Positions 17,874-26,189 of a stretch of 64,000 nt of DNA are shown piece by piece. How positions within the stretch are numbered: the stretch's first letter is position 1; each line of letters opens with the position of its first letter. Under the pieces are notes generated by a model that saw only the letters and a list, made by a program, of their open reading frames with translations, made no database searches and was not told where the DNA came from. The stretch is from an uncultured Desulfovibrio sp. Lineage in GTDB: Bacteria; Desulfobacterota; Desulfovibrionia; Desulfovibrionales; Desulfovibrionaceae. The translations under genes were made by a program, and so were the position numbers. Location of the stretch: positions 9,974 to 73,973 of the forward strand of contig CALBAX010000115.1 in the NCBI GenBank assembly GCA_937926875.1, read 5' to 3'.

Positions 17874-18596
17874 ATGCTGAAAATCAGGGATCTTTACGTT
17901 CGTTACGGCGGCATCGAGGCCGTGCAGGGTGTCAGCCTGGACATCAAGCGCGGCAGCATCGTCACGCTGGTGGGCGCCAACGGCGCGGGCAAGAGCAGCA
18001 TCATCCGCTCCATTGCCGGCCTGAACAAGAACATCAGCGGGGAGATCTCGCTGACCCGCAAGGAAGGCGACCAGCCTGTCTCCCTCATCGGCCTCAAGCC
18101 CGAGGAGATGGTGCGCCGGGGCATCTCGCTTTCGCCGGAAGGCCGCCGCATCCTGCCCCATCTGACCGTGGTGGAGAACCTGCGTCTGGGCGCCTATTCG
18201 CGCACTGACAAGGACGGCATCAACGAAGACATCGAGCGCGTCTATACCCTGTTCCCCCGCCTGAAGGAACGCCACTGGCAGAAGGGCGGCACGCTTTCGG
18301 GCGGTGAACAGCAGATGCTGGCCGTGGGCCGCGCGCTCATGAGCCGCCCTGACATGATCATGCTCGATGAACCTTCGCTGGGGCTGGCGCCGCTGCTGGT
18401 CAAGGAGATCTTCAACATCATCCGCCGCATCAACGAGGACGGCATGACCGTGCTGCTGGTGGAACAGAACGCGTTCGCGGCCCTTTCCGTGGCCCATTAT
18501 GCCTACATCCTCGAGGTGGGCCGCGTGGTGCTGGAAGGCACCGGCCAGGAACTGCTGGAGAATCCCAAGGTCAAGGAAGCCTATCTGGGCGGCTAG
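17874..18596 (+). CDS. livF: Branched-chain amino-acid ABC transporter ATPase LivF
   Basis: The second ATPase, 240 residues from the ATG at 17874. That start sits one base after the livG stop and gives the usual N-terminus MLKIRDLYVRYGGIEAVQG. Walker A is GANGAGKSS, the signature LSGGEQQMLAVGRAL, Walker B MIMLDEPSLGLAP, and VEQN takes the place of the switch motif, as in LivF generally. Last gene of the operon, closed by a terminator 25 bases on. Confidence 0.93.
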   Translation: MLKIRDLYVRYGGIEAVQGVSLDIKRGSIVTLVGANGAGKSSIIRSIAGLNKNISGEISLTRKEGDQPVSLIGLKPEEMVRRGISLSPEGRRILPHLTVVENLRLGAYSRTDKDGINEDIERVYTLFPRLKERHWQKGGTLSGGEQQMLAVGRALMSRPDMIMLDEPSLGLAPLLVKEIFNIIRRINEDGMTVLLVEQNAFAALSVAHYAYILEVGRVVLEGTGQELLENPKVKEAYLGG

Positions 18597-18619
18597 TCCC
18601 GGCATCATGCGCATGCAGG

Positions 18620-18656
18620 GGAGGGGCGTTTCCGCAAGGGGCGCCCCTCCTTTTTT
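18620..18656 (+). terminator. Terminator of the liv operon
   Basis: A perfect 9-bp stem, GGAGGGGCG (18620-18628) with CGCCCCTCC (18642-18650), followed by six T. Confidence 0.9.
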
Positions 18657-18877
18657 GTACATGGCGGCAGGGGAGGGCATGGCTGTCCCCTGCCGTCCTT
18701 TCGTGCCCGCCATCACATTGCGGTGTCGGCTCTTGTCAGGCGGGCCTTCTGACATTACTGTCCGAAAACGGAGGATGCAGGGCCGGCTGCCATCGGGCAG
18801 GGGGACCGGCCCATGCTTGTTCCCCGGATGCCTTCGGAGGGGCCGAAGTCGTCCGCAACCCTTCATAAGGAGCACCC

Positions 18878-21538
18878 ATGCTGCGCATTTCCCGCCATGC
18901 ATTGTTCATCCTTCTGCTGGGGATCCTGCTGTTGCCGCAGCTTGCCGCTGCCGCGCCGCAGGGGACCCCGGCCAATCCTTCAACCCCTGGTAACGACACC
19001 ATGCTCGTCCGTCTCAAAAACGGCCTGACGGTCTATATCATCCGGGACAGCCGCTTCCCGCTGGTCTGCACGCGCCTCTATGTGGGCACGGGGTCCGCCA
19101 ACGAGACCGCCGAGCAGGCGGGCATCAGCCATGTGCTGGAGCATATGGTCTTCAAGGGCACGGAAAAGCGTCCCAAGGGGCAGGTGGCCCAGGATGTGGA
19201 ATCCCTGGGCGGTTATCTCAACGCGGCCACCAGCTTCGACAAGACCTGGTACATCACCGACATGCCCGCCAAGCACTGGAAGACGGGCATGGACGTGGTC
19301 AAGGACATGGCCTTCCATCCCGCTCTGGATCCGGCCGAGCTGGAGGCGGAAAAGGATGTCATCGTTTCCGAGCTCAAGGGCGGTGACGACACGCCTACCC
19401 GCCGTCTGTTCGAAGACCTGCAGGTGGCCGGTCTGGCCCATACGGTCTACGGGCGGCCCATCATCGGCTTCGAAAAGACCATCCGTGCCGTGACCGCGGA
19501 CGATCTGCGGGCCTATATCCGTACCTGGTACCAGCCGCAGAACATGATGCTGCTGGTGGCCGGTGACATTGACCCCAAGGCCGTGCTGGCCCACGCCGAA
19601 GAGCTGTTCGGCGACCTGAAGAACGATGCTGCCCTGCCCGAGCCTGCGCCCGTGCAGCTGGAAGGCGCTGCGGGCGGTCCCCGGGTCGAGGTGACGTACG
19701 GGCCGTGGAACAAGGTCTATCTGGGCATCGCCCTGCCTGCCCCCGCTCTGGGTGACCAGCGCTCCATCGACCTGGACATGCTGGCCTACGCGCTGGGCGG
19801 TGACGGCACCTCGCAGTTCTACCGCAAGTACCGTTACGAGAAGCAGTTGGTGGACAGCATCAGCGTCGGCAACATGAGCCTCGACCGCGCCGGGCTGTTC
19901 TACATGGTCGCCCAGCTGGATGCCGACAAAGTGGAGCCCTTCTGGCAGGAGTTCACCCGTGATCTGGCCACGCTGGACGCCGGCAAGATCGCGCCCGACG
20001 TCATCGAGCGGGCCCGCTTCAACTATGAGGACGGCATGGACCGCGCCGGCGAGACCCTGGACGGCCTGACCTCGTGGAAGGCCACGGTGCAGTTCGAGCT
20101 GGGCGGGCCGCAGGGCGAAGCCAACGTGCGGCACGCGCTGGCCGCTGTGGACAGCGCGCGTCTGCGCCAGGCCCAGGACCTTTGGCTGCGTCCCGACCAG
20201 GTACGCGTGCGCGTGCTGGCGCCCGAAAAGGCCCAGTTGCCCGATCTGGATGCCATTTTGCAGCGCAACTGGCCCGCGCCTGCTGTGGAGCGGCAGAAGG
20301 CCGCCGCCGCTGAGGAAAAGGTGGGCAAGCGGGAGATCGTCGATCTGGGGCAGGGCCGTACCGTGATCCTGCAGCCGGACCGCACCATCCCCTATGTGTC
20401 GCTGGAGATTCTGCGCCCCGGCGGCAATGCGCTGCTCAAGCCTGCCGACCAGGGCCTGGCCCAGCTCACGGCCGCCACCCTGACCGACGGTTGCGGCACG
20501 CGTGACCTGGACGCCATGGAACGCTTCGTGGCCGAACGCGCCGCTTCCCTGAGCGCTTCGGCGGGCGTGCAGAGCTTCACCGTCTCCCTGACGGGCCCGG
20601 CCCGCTTCAATGCCGATTACTTCGCCCTGCTGGGCGATCTGCTGCACAAGCCCACCTTTGCCGAGAAGGACGTGCGCCGTCAGGCCGACACGCTGAAAGC
20701 GGCCCTGGTGCGCCGTCAGGACAACCCCATGAGCTTCATGGGCTCCAAGGTCAACGGCTTCCTCTTCCCCGGCGGCCAGCCCTACGGCTTCGACGGCCTG
20801 GGCACGGCGGAGAACCAGGACCGCTTCGGCCCCAAGGACGTGCAGGCCTTCTGGAAGCAGCAGAATGCCCAGCCGTGGATCCTTTCCGTGGCCGGGGACT
20901 TCGACCGGGAAAAGGTGCTGGCCTTTGCCCGCAGCCTGCCCGTGCCCACTGCGTCCGCCGTGGATGTGCCCCAGCCGGCCTGGGGCGCCGACAAGCGCCT
21001 GCCCCTGTCCCTGCCCGGTCGCCAGCAGGCCCATCTGCTGCTGGCCTTCCATGCCGTACCGCTGGACCATCCCGACGCGCCGGCGCTCATGCTGCTGGAA
21101 TCCGTGCTTTCCGGCCAGAGCGGTCTGCTGTTCAACAAGCTGCGTGACGAACAGGGCCTGGGCTATACGGTGACGGCTTTTTACCGCAGCCTGCCCGAAG
21201 CCGGTTTCATGGCCTTCTATATCGGGACCACGCCCCGTAATCTGGACGTGGCCCGGCAGGGCTTCAGCGGCATCATCAAGGACATCAAGACCGACCTGCT
21301 GCCTGCCGAGCTTCTGGCCAAGGGACTGAACCGCATGGAAGGCAGCTATTATCGTGGGCGCCAGAGCCTGGGAGCGCGGGCCGACGAGGCCGCCAGCGAA
21401 CGTTTGCTGGGCCAGCCCCAGGATTTCCAGAAGCATTTGCTGGAAAAGGCCGCCAAAGTGACGCCGGAGCAGCTGCGTGATGTCGCCCGCAAGTATCTGC
21501 TGGTGGACAATATGTATGAAGTGACCCTGTTGCCCTAG
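18878..21538 (+). CDS. M16-family zinc metallopeptidase (pitrilysin type), exported
   Basis: An 886-residue periplasmic or secreted peptidase. A signal peptide (about 1-26, ending AAAAPQ) is followed by an active M16 domain with the inverted zinc motif HVLEH (His85, Glu88, His89) and the third ligand Glu165 in SELKGGDD, 76 residues after His89, which is the family spacing. A second, inactive M16-like half (about 480-886) completes the two-domain clamshell; it carries the usual R/Y region RDEQGLGYTVTAFYRSL. Substrates are probably peptides released in the envelope. An AAGGAG ribosome-binding site precedes the ATG. The gene appears to be transcribed alone. Confidence 0.9.
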   Translation: MLRISRHALFILLLGILLLPQLAAAAPQGTPANPSTPGNDTMLVRLKNGLTVYIIRDSRFPLVCTRLYVGTGSANETAEQAGISHVLEHMVFKGTEKRPKGQVAQDVESLGGYLNAATSFDKTWYITDMPAKHWKTGMDVVKDMAFHPALDPAELEAEKDVIVSELKGGDDTPTRRLFEDLQVAGLAHTVYGRPIIGFEKTIRAVTADDLRAYIRTWYQPQNMMLLVAGDIDPKAVLAHAEELFGDLKNDAALPEPAPVQLEGAAGGPRVEVTYGPWNKVYLGIALPAPALGDQRSIDLDMLAYALGGDGTSQFYRKYRYEKQLVDSISVGNMSLDRAGLFYMVAQLDADKVEPFWQEFTRDLATLDAGKIAPDVIERARFNYEDGMDRAGETLDGLTSWKATVQFELGGPQGEANVRHALAAVDSARLRQAQDLWLRPDQVRVRVLAPEKAQLPDLDAILQRNWPAPAVERQKAAAAEEKVGKREIVDLGQGRTVILQPDRTIPYVSLEILRPGGNALLKPADQGLAQLTAATLTDGCGTRDLDAMERFVAERAASLSASAGVQSFTVSLTGPARFNADYFALLGDLLHKPTFAEKDVRRQADTLKAALVRRQDNPMSFMGSKVNGFLFPGGQPYGFDGLGTAENQDRFGPKDVQAFWKQQNAQPWILSVAGDFDREKVLAFARSLPVPTASAVDVPQPAWGADKRLPLSLPGRQQAHLLLAFHAVPLDHPDAPALMLLESVLSGQSGLLFNKLRDEQGLGYTVTAFYRSLPEAGFMAFYIGTTPRNLDVARQGFSGIIKDIKTDLLPAELLAKGLNRMEGSYYRGRQSLGARADEAASERLLGQPQDFQKHLLEKAAKVTPEQLRDVARKYLLVDNMYEVTLLP

Positions 21539-21561
21539 CCAAGGGGCAGGATCTTGGAGAC

Positions 21562-21608
21562 AGGGGAAGGGTTCCGGCCGTGGTCAGGGGCTCTTCCCCT
21601 TTTGTTTG
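21562..21608 (+). terminator. Terminator-like hairpin after the M16 peptidase gene
   Basis: AGGGGAAG (21562-21569) pairs with CTTCCCCT (21593-21600), with partial pairing between them, followed by the T-rich TTTGTTTG. Confidence 0.6.
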
Positions 21609-21823
21609 CGGCAGGCCCGCCATCTTGACCGGTGCCCGGGCGGGCTTATTCTTGAAAAGAGCATCCTGACGGCTGGCTGACGCCTGTGCTGCTAGTCCGT
21701 AGGGACGCGGCGGCCGACGGACCGGCCATGCCCGGTGCGGAAAAGGTCGTTTGGCATGTTTCTTTTTTAGGGAAACATATCCGGTCATAAAAATAATGAG
21801 ATTTTCACTCCTGCGAGGATGAG

Positions 21824-22741
21824 ATGAAACTGACGGACATGCATATGTTTGACAAGGCCCGTGTGGTGGCCAAGACCCTGGGCATCCAGGTGTGCCTTTT
21901 CGTGGGCCTGCTGGTGCTGGTCTGGGGCAGCCAGGCCTTCTACGGCGTTATTGATACCAAGACATTCCCCCAGGCCTACAGCGTGGGCGAGACCGCGAAC
22001 CTGAGCGAGAACGAGAAGGGCAAGCTGCTGGTGGATTCCATCACCAACCAGCTGCGCCGCGAGATGGGCTCCACCTTCGGCTGGACCATGAACGATATCG
22101 TTTTCAACCGCTTCGTGCTGGATAACCGCGCCTACCGACAGTACGGCGTCTACCACGCCACGCGCGTGCTCATGGACCTGTACTCCACCCAGATCGCCAA
22201 GCTGGGTTCCAATGACCGCGAAAGTGAGTTCCTGTATCAGGCCCGTCTCAACGGCTTTGCCGTGGATCCGCGCAGCTTCATGTTCCCCTCGGCGGAAGGC
22301 TCCTACAAGAAGGCCCTGAAGCAGGTGGAGGACTACAAAAAGTCCCTGGATACCGGCAAGGGCACCTACAATTGCCGTACTGACGACCTGTACGCGGCCC
22401 TGAACACGGTGGTGGGCGAAAACATGCTGGGCTACGCCCTGGGCCTGCTGGCCGATGCCCAGGACATCCCCTTCTACACCCTGGACAACCGTATCTATGA
22501 GGTGCAGGGCATGGTGCTGGTCATCCGCGATTTCGTGAAGGCCCTGTACGATCTGTATCCCGAGATCGCCCAGAAGAACAACGCCGAGAACATGGCCGCC
22601 GCCATGCAGTTCATGAACGACATCTGTACCTACGATCCCATGTACATCACGTCGTCGTTCAACTCCGGCGAGCTCATCATCTCCTACCTGATGTTCACCA
22701 AGAACCGCCTGGAAGACATCCGCGACAGCCTGCGCATCTAG
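21824..22741 (+). CDS. DUF2333-like membrane-anchored protein
   Basis: A 305-residue protein of unknown function. One N-terminal membrane helix (about 20-42, TLGIQVCLFVGLLVLVWGSQAFY) is followed by a helical periplasmic domain. The pattern NDIVFNRFVLDNRAYRQYGVYHATRVLMDLY, then FMFPSAEGSYKKALKQVEDYKKSL, resembles the DUF2333 family as I remember it. GAGGATGAG immediately precedes the ATG. No functional partner adjoins it: the gene is flanked by terminators on both sides. Confidence 0.65.
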   Translation: MKLTDMHMFDKARVVAKTLGIQVCLFVGLLVLVWGSQAFYGVIDTKTFPQAYSVGETANLSENEKGKLLVDSITNQLRREMGSTFGWTMNDIVFNRFVLDNRAYRQYGVYHATRVLMDLYSTQIAKLGSNDRESEFLYQARLNGFAVDPRSFMFPSAEGSYKKALKQVEDYKKSLDTGKGTYNCRTDDLYAALNTVVGENMLGYALGLLADAQDIPFYTLDNRIYEVQGMVLVIRDFVKALYDLYPEIAQKNNAENMAAAMQFMNDICTYDPMYITSSFNSGELIISYLMFTKNRLEDIRDSLRI

Positions 22742-22768
22742 CGGGATGTCTCCTCCCGTGAACCGGCA

Positions 22769-22799
22769 AGGCCGGGGCCCCAAAGGCTCCGGCCTTTTT
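22769..22799 (+). terminator. Terminator of the DUF2333-like gene
   Basis: A GC-rich stem (AGGCCGGGGCC with GGCTCCGGCCT) followed by five T at 22795-22799. Confidence 0.85.
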
Positions 22800-22916
22800 G
22801 TGTTCATGGGGCAGGGCTGTGGGGGGAAGGGGAATGGTTGCCCCGACGCCTTTTGGGGTTCGGCCTGCGGCAAGAAGGTGAGGTCCGCATATCTGTAGAC
22901 GGCTTTGCTATATAAT

Positions 22917-22950
22917 GAAGAGCCCCATCAGACAGCAGATGGGGCTCTTC
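22917..22950 (-). terminator. Hairpin that was probably the porin terminator before the IS insertion
   Basis: A perfect 13-bp stem, GAAGAGCCCCATC (22917-22929) with GATGGGGCTCTTC (22938-22950), and an 8-base loop. On the minus strand it is followed by an AT-rich tract (ATTATATAG). It now lies on the far side of the IS element from the porin gene, which reads toward it. TATAAT at 22911-22916 on the plus strand abuts it and could be fortuitous. Confidence 0.55.
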
Positions 22951-22981
22951 GCGTCGGTTCTCCCCTGCAAGGAGTTCGTTA

Positions 22982-23803
22982 GGGCCTGTTAACACTATTT
23001 AAGAGACTCAACGATTAAGGCAAATATGATGAATCCCAGAAACAAGGCATCCAGTTTGTCGTAACGTGTTGCTATGCGCCTGTAGCCCTTCAAGCGTCGA
23101 AACAACCTTTCCACCTCATTGCGCCTCTTGTATAACTCCTTGTCATAATTCCAAGGATTGCGCCGCAAAGGATTGGGAGGGACAACAGGTTCATAGCCCA
23201 GGCGCCGACTCAGGCGTTGTGTCTCATTGCCTTCATACGCTCTATCCATAAGGAGGCTACAGGGCACAGGGTGGGGCCGAGAGCTTCCAGAAGTTTTCTC
23301 CCATGAGGGGCATCCCCCGCATTTCCGGGGGACAGACACCATATCAGGGGGCATTCAGCGGACGCGGCAACCAGATGAAGTTTGGTTGTCCAGCCGCCTC
23401 TGGATTTTCCGATGGATTGATGGCCTGTTTTTTTAAAGCCCCTATTCCATCGGGGTGAACCTTGACGCATGTGCTATCAAGAGAAATAACGTTAATTTTA
23501 ACGGAAATGAGCCGTTCGCGTTGCAATCGTTCAAAAATTTTTGCAAGAGTGCCGTTTTTACTCCATCGGTTCATTCGAGTATAGATGGAGTGCCAGTTGC
23601 CGAATTCTTTTGGGAGACGCCGCCACTTGCAACCATTTTCGCGACATAGAGTATCGCATTAAGGACATTGAGATTGTCCAGAGAAACGTTTCTGCGTTGG
23701 CGGGGAAAGCAGTCAGCGATGCGTTCATAGTGTTCTTTGGTTATGCTCATGGGGTTCAAGCTTACCCCATGGCCATAAAAACATAAATAGTGTTAACAGG
23801 CCC
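22982..23803 (-). mobile_element. IS5-family insertion sequence, 822 bp, probably inactive
   Basis: Terminal inverted repeats are perfect over 20 bases: 22982-23001 and 23784-23803, starting GGGCCTGTTAACACTATT. A 2-bp TA duplication flanks the element (22980-22981 and 23804-23805), as expected for the IS427-type branch of IS5. The transposase is encoded on the minus strand and is split over several frames. Intact ends with a damaged coding region suggest a copy that may now depend on a transposase supplied elsewhere. Confidence 0.92.
22995..23759 (-). pseudogene. IS5-family transposase split over four reading frames
   Basis: Four overlapping minus-strand segments together spell one IS5-type DDE transposase: 23759-23571 (MNPMSITKEHYERIADCFPR), 23574-23344 (MNRWSKNGTLAKIFERLQRE), 23470-23210 (GHQSIGKSRGGWTTKLHLVA) and 23354-22995 (LLMDRAYEGNETQRL to NEVERLFRRLKGYRRIATRYD). 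The catalytic D, D, E are in ISLDSTCVKVH, LMDRAYEGN and the NEVERLFRRLK helix. The second junction sits on a run of seven A (23434-23428) forming a classic A_AAA_AAA slippery site, so it is probably programmed. The first (near 23636-23643) and third (near 23249-23260) junctions have no slippery heptamer and look like small deletions. An active protein is therefore unlikely. Confidence 0.8.
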
Positions 23804-25251
23804 TAGAAATAATATCTGAAATTGATGCCTATCTCAAAAGCATCTTGCTTGTGCTCGTCGACCCTTGCCCCCCAGACGTCATCGGAAAGCTCCATATGGA
23901 TATAGCTGATGGCGGAATACATGAGAAGGTTGTCATAGATATGGTACTGGTTCTCTACCGAGAGTTCCAGGGCCCTGTCTTCCGTGGTCATATAACGCAA
24001 GCCCAGTCCGGCCGGCGTAAGCGGTAGGCCATAGCGGGTCGCGGCTTCCGGCATCTCAGGGCTGTTCGTCCCGCCGAAATATACGGCGCGTAATGCGGTC
24101 TCTTCAAATAAACCCCACGAGGGAAGGTCCTTGACATAGATCCCTAGGGCCCAGGTACCGGCGGGAGAGTAGCCGATACGCCCGTCATAGGTGTTGTGGT
24201 TACGGCCGAAGGCATACGGGGTACCACGCCACCACGGAGATATATAGGGCAGCATTTCCGAACCGTTGCTGATGTCGCCGTCGTCACCGGAGGCATACCA
24301 GCCGACGATACCGGGAGTGGCAAAATCAAACTTGTATTCCAGCATGGCGCCGGCAAACCAGCCGGTGCGCTTGAGGTCAAGATTGCCGTTGGCAGTCGAG
24401 AATTCCCCCAGATCGACATGACCTGCGGTAAAGTCAAAATATACACCGAGATTGTCGAAATAACCGGCGTAGGCGATGCCTCCCCAGTAGGCGTTGCCCA
24501 TGTCCGCGCTCCCCTTGAGCGAACCGGTAAACGACCCCAGTGATGCCCAGTTGGGCAGCAGGCCGTATTCGGCCATGACCGTTTCCGCCGTCGTCGATTT
24601 CCCGCTGAGGCTGTTTTGCCCGATCAGTCCGTACATGGCCCAGGGAGTGATGGTATGCCCATCGAATTTGTTTTCATTGATCAGACAAAAAAAGTCTGTG
24701 TTATCGTTGTAATTGTTTTCCGTATTGTCATTGAAGGCACGAGCCCAAAAGCCCGTCAGGGATGAGGTCTCATTGAGAGGCAGACTGGCGCTGATCGCTG
24801 CCATGTCTGCCTCAAGGATGGTAGAAGACTGGAACAAGACACCGGGGATGCTGATCTGGCTTGCCGTCTGGATTGTCCCGGGCATGCTGATGGGCTGTAT
24901 GCCCATGCGCAGACGAAGTTTCGTATTCGGCACTGTCCAGTCTACATAGGCATTCTTGAGTTCGACGATGGAGCGATCCGCTCCAAGGGCGCCACCTGTC
25001 GCATCCTTGCCGAAGTGGATGTCCCCTATTTCAAACAGGACAACGCCTTGAAGGTCTTTCGAGTGGATGCATTCCAGTTGCAGGCGAAATCTGTCGATGG
25101 CGATGAATCTGTCCGTTGTATCGCTATGTGAGAACGACTGGTCCGCATAGATGAAGCTCAAGTCATACAGGCCGTGGATGCGGAAATCCGCTGAGGCATA
25201 GCCAGGGAAGAGGGTTGCGAAGAAAAGCAGAAAGAGAAAGATTTTTTTCAT
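23803..25251 (-). CDS. Outer-membrane porin
   Basis: A 482-residue outer-membrane beta-barrel. A signal peptide (about 1-21, ending GYASA) is followed by alternating amphipathic strands rich in aromatic residues. The C-terminus is INFRYYF, with the terminal Phe needed for barrel assembly. It resembles the large Desulfovibrio homotrimeric porins. GGGGG precedes the ATG. Base composition is lower in GC than the neighbouring housekeeping genes. The stop codon is TAG, with its G contributed by the end of the IS element; without the insertion it would read TAA. It is divergent from the marR gene across a very AT-rich region. Confidence 0.85.
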   Translation of the reverse strand: MKKIFLFLLFFATLFPGYASADFRIHGLYDLSFIYADQSFSHSDTTDRFIAIDRFRLQLECIHSKDLQGVVLFEIGDIHFGKDATGGALGADRSIVELKNAYVDWTVPNTKLRLRMGIQPISMPGTIQTASQISIPGVLFQSSTILEADMAAISASLPLNETSSLTGFWARAFNDNTENNYNDNTDFFCLINENKFDGHTITPWAMYGLIGQNSLSGKSTTAETVMAEYGLLPNWASLGSFTGSLKGSADMGNAYWGGIAYAGYFDNLGVYFDFTAGHVDLGEFSTANGNLDLKRTGWFAGAMLEYKFDFATPGIVGWYASGDDGDISNGSEMLPYISPWWRGTPYAFGRNHNTYDGRIGYSPAGTWALGIYVKDLPSWGLFEETALRAVYFGGTNSPEMPEAATRYGLPLTPAGLGLRYMTTEDRALELSVENQYHIYDNLLMYSAISYIHMELSDDVWGARVDEHKQDAFEIGINFRYYF

Positions 25252-25569
25252 GAGATCCCCCTAAAAAGATTTTTTTTAAGGTGCCATCATGTTGGTTTGT
25301 TTGTCAACTTTTTTGCTTATTTTTTTATAAATAATTTTTTATTAATAAATTTCAATATATTATAATTTTTTTTTATAAAAAAAATAGCAATATTTTTACT
25401 AATAAAAAAATAGAAAAAAATTCTAATTTTTTTAAAATAATCATCACTTAGGACGATTCTTTTTTGGGGATGATATGGATAAGATATCGCAAAACTATAA
25501 TTGTATTATTGTGATAGCGGCATATTGATATGTACATCTTGAATAATACAAACAAAGGGATATATAAAT
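25252..25569. promoter_or_regulatory. Extremely AT-rich divergent promoter region (porin / marR)
   Basis: Only 6 of the 120 bases at 25321-25440 are G or C, in an otherwise GC-rich chromosome. It contains long A and T runs and several TATAAT-like hexamers on both strands. A TATAAT at 25496-25501 could serve marR. TTGTCAA at 25301-25307 matches half of the operator found upstream of the MFS gene. No gene is present. Confidence 0.6.
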
Positions 25570-26019
25570 ATGAAGGATGAAGGTAAGGTAATCGTTCAGC
25601 GCCCACATGATATGGATGGTAAAATGGTGTGGATGATGCTTTCAAAAACAGCGCAAATAAGAGAACGATTGCTTGAAACATTCAAATTTACATATATGAA
25701 AGAACTCAAAAGATCTGATGTCAAAATTTTGAGTGCGTTGCAGCGAGGGGCTGTCACGGTAGCAGATGTGGCCCTGATGCGGGGTATTTCTCGGCAGGCA
25801 GCACACAAGGCGTTGAGCAGGCTCGTGGAGCTTGGTTATATTGAGCTGGTACTGCTGCCCAACAACGCAAAAACGCTCCAAATCAAATGGACTGAGAAAG
25901 GTTGCGCATTCCAGAAAGATACCCGCAGGGCTCTGGTGGATCTGGAGCAGGATCTGGCCGTAAAGTTTGGGAATGAGGCCATGCAGCGGCTGGAGGATAT
26001 CCTGAAAGCGCCTTGGTGA
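25570..26019 (+). CDS. MarR-family transcriptional regulator
   Basis: A 149-residue winged-helix protein. Residues about 45-110 carry the MarR DNA-binding domain (LKRSDVKILSAL, then VADVALMRGISRQAAHKALSRLVELGYIELV), flanked by the dimerisation helices of the family. AAAGGG precedes the ATG. Its AT-rich codons match the porin rather than the housekeeping genes, suggesting the pair arrived together. A terminator and then a double palindromic operator follow before the MFS gene, so it probably represses the downstream catabolic genes, and perhaps the divergent porin. The ligand is unknown. Confidence 0.82.
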   Translation: MKDEGKVIVQRPHDMDGKMVWMMLSKTAQIRERLLETFKFTYMKELKRSDVKILSALQRGAVTVADVALMRGISRQAAHKALSRLVELGYIELVLLPNNAKTLQIKWTEKGCAFQKDTRRALVDLEQDLAVKFGNEAMQRLEDILKAPW

Positions 26020-26047
26020 GTGCCCGAATCGTAAAAAAATTGTATTG

Positions 26048-26086
26048 ATATCCTGCTGTTTAGTAATAATATCAGCAGGATATTTT
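26048..26086 (+). terminator. Terminator of marR
   Basis: GATATCCTGCTG (26048-26059) pairs with CAGCAGGATAT(T), an 11-12 bp stem around an AT-rich loop, followed by TTTTTT. Confidence 0.8.
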
Positions 26087-26088
26087 TT

Positions 26089-26156
26089 GTAACCAATTTT
26101 TTGTCAATTTTATTGACAAAAAATTGGTTACTTCATATTGTCAATTTAGTTGACAT
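26089..26156 (+). promoter_or_regulatory. Tandem MarR-type operator over the MFS/aminotransferase promoter
   Basis: A perfect palindrome with 20-bp arms (26089-26108 and 26112-26131) around a TTT centre, core TGTCAAT-TTT-ATTGACA. A second, shorter copy of the same core, TGTCAA-TTTAG-TTGACA, lies at 26140-26156. TTGACA at 26113-26118, 17 bases, then TATTGT at 26136-26141 forms a promoter inside the two sites, so bound protein would block RNA polymerase. The MFS start codon is about 33 bases downstream. Confidence 0.75.
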
Positions 26157-26189
26157 ATTTATTGCCCACTCTTCAATAAGGAGAATGCC

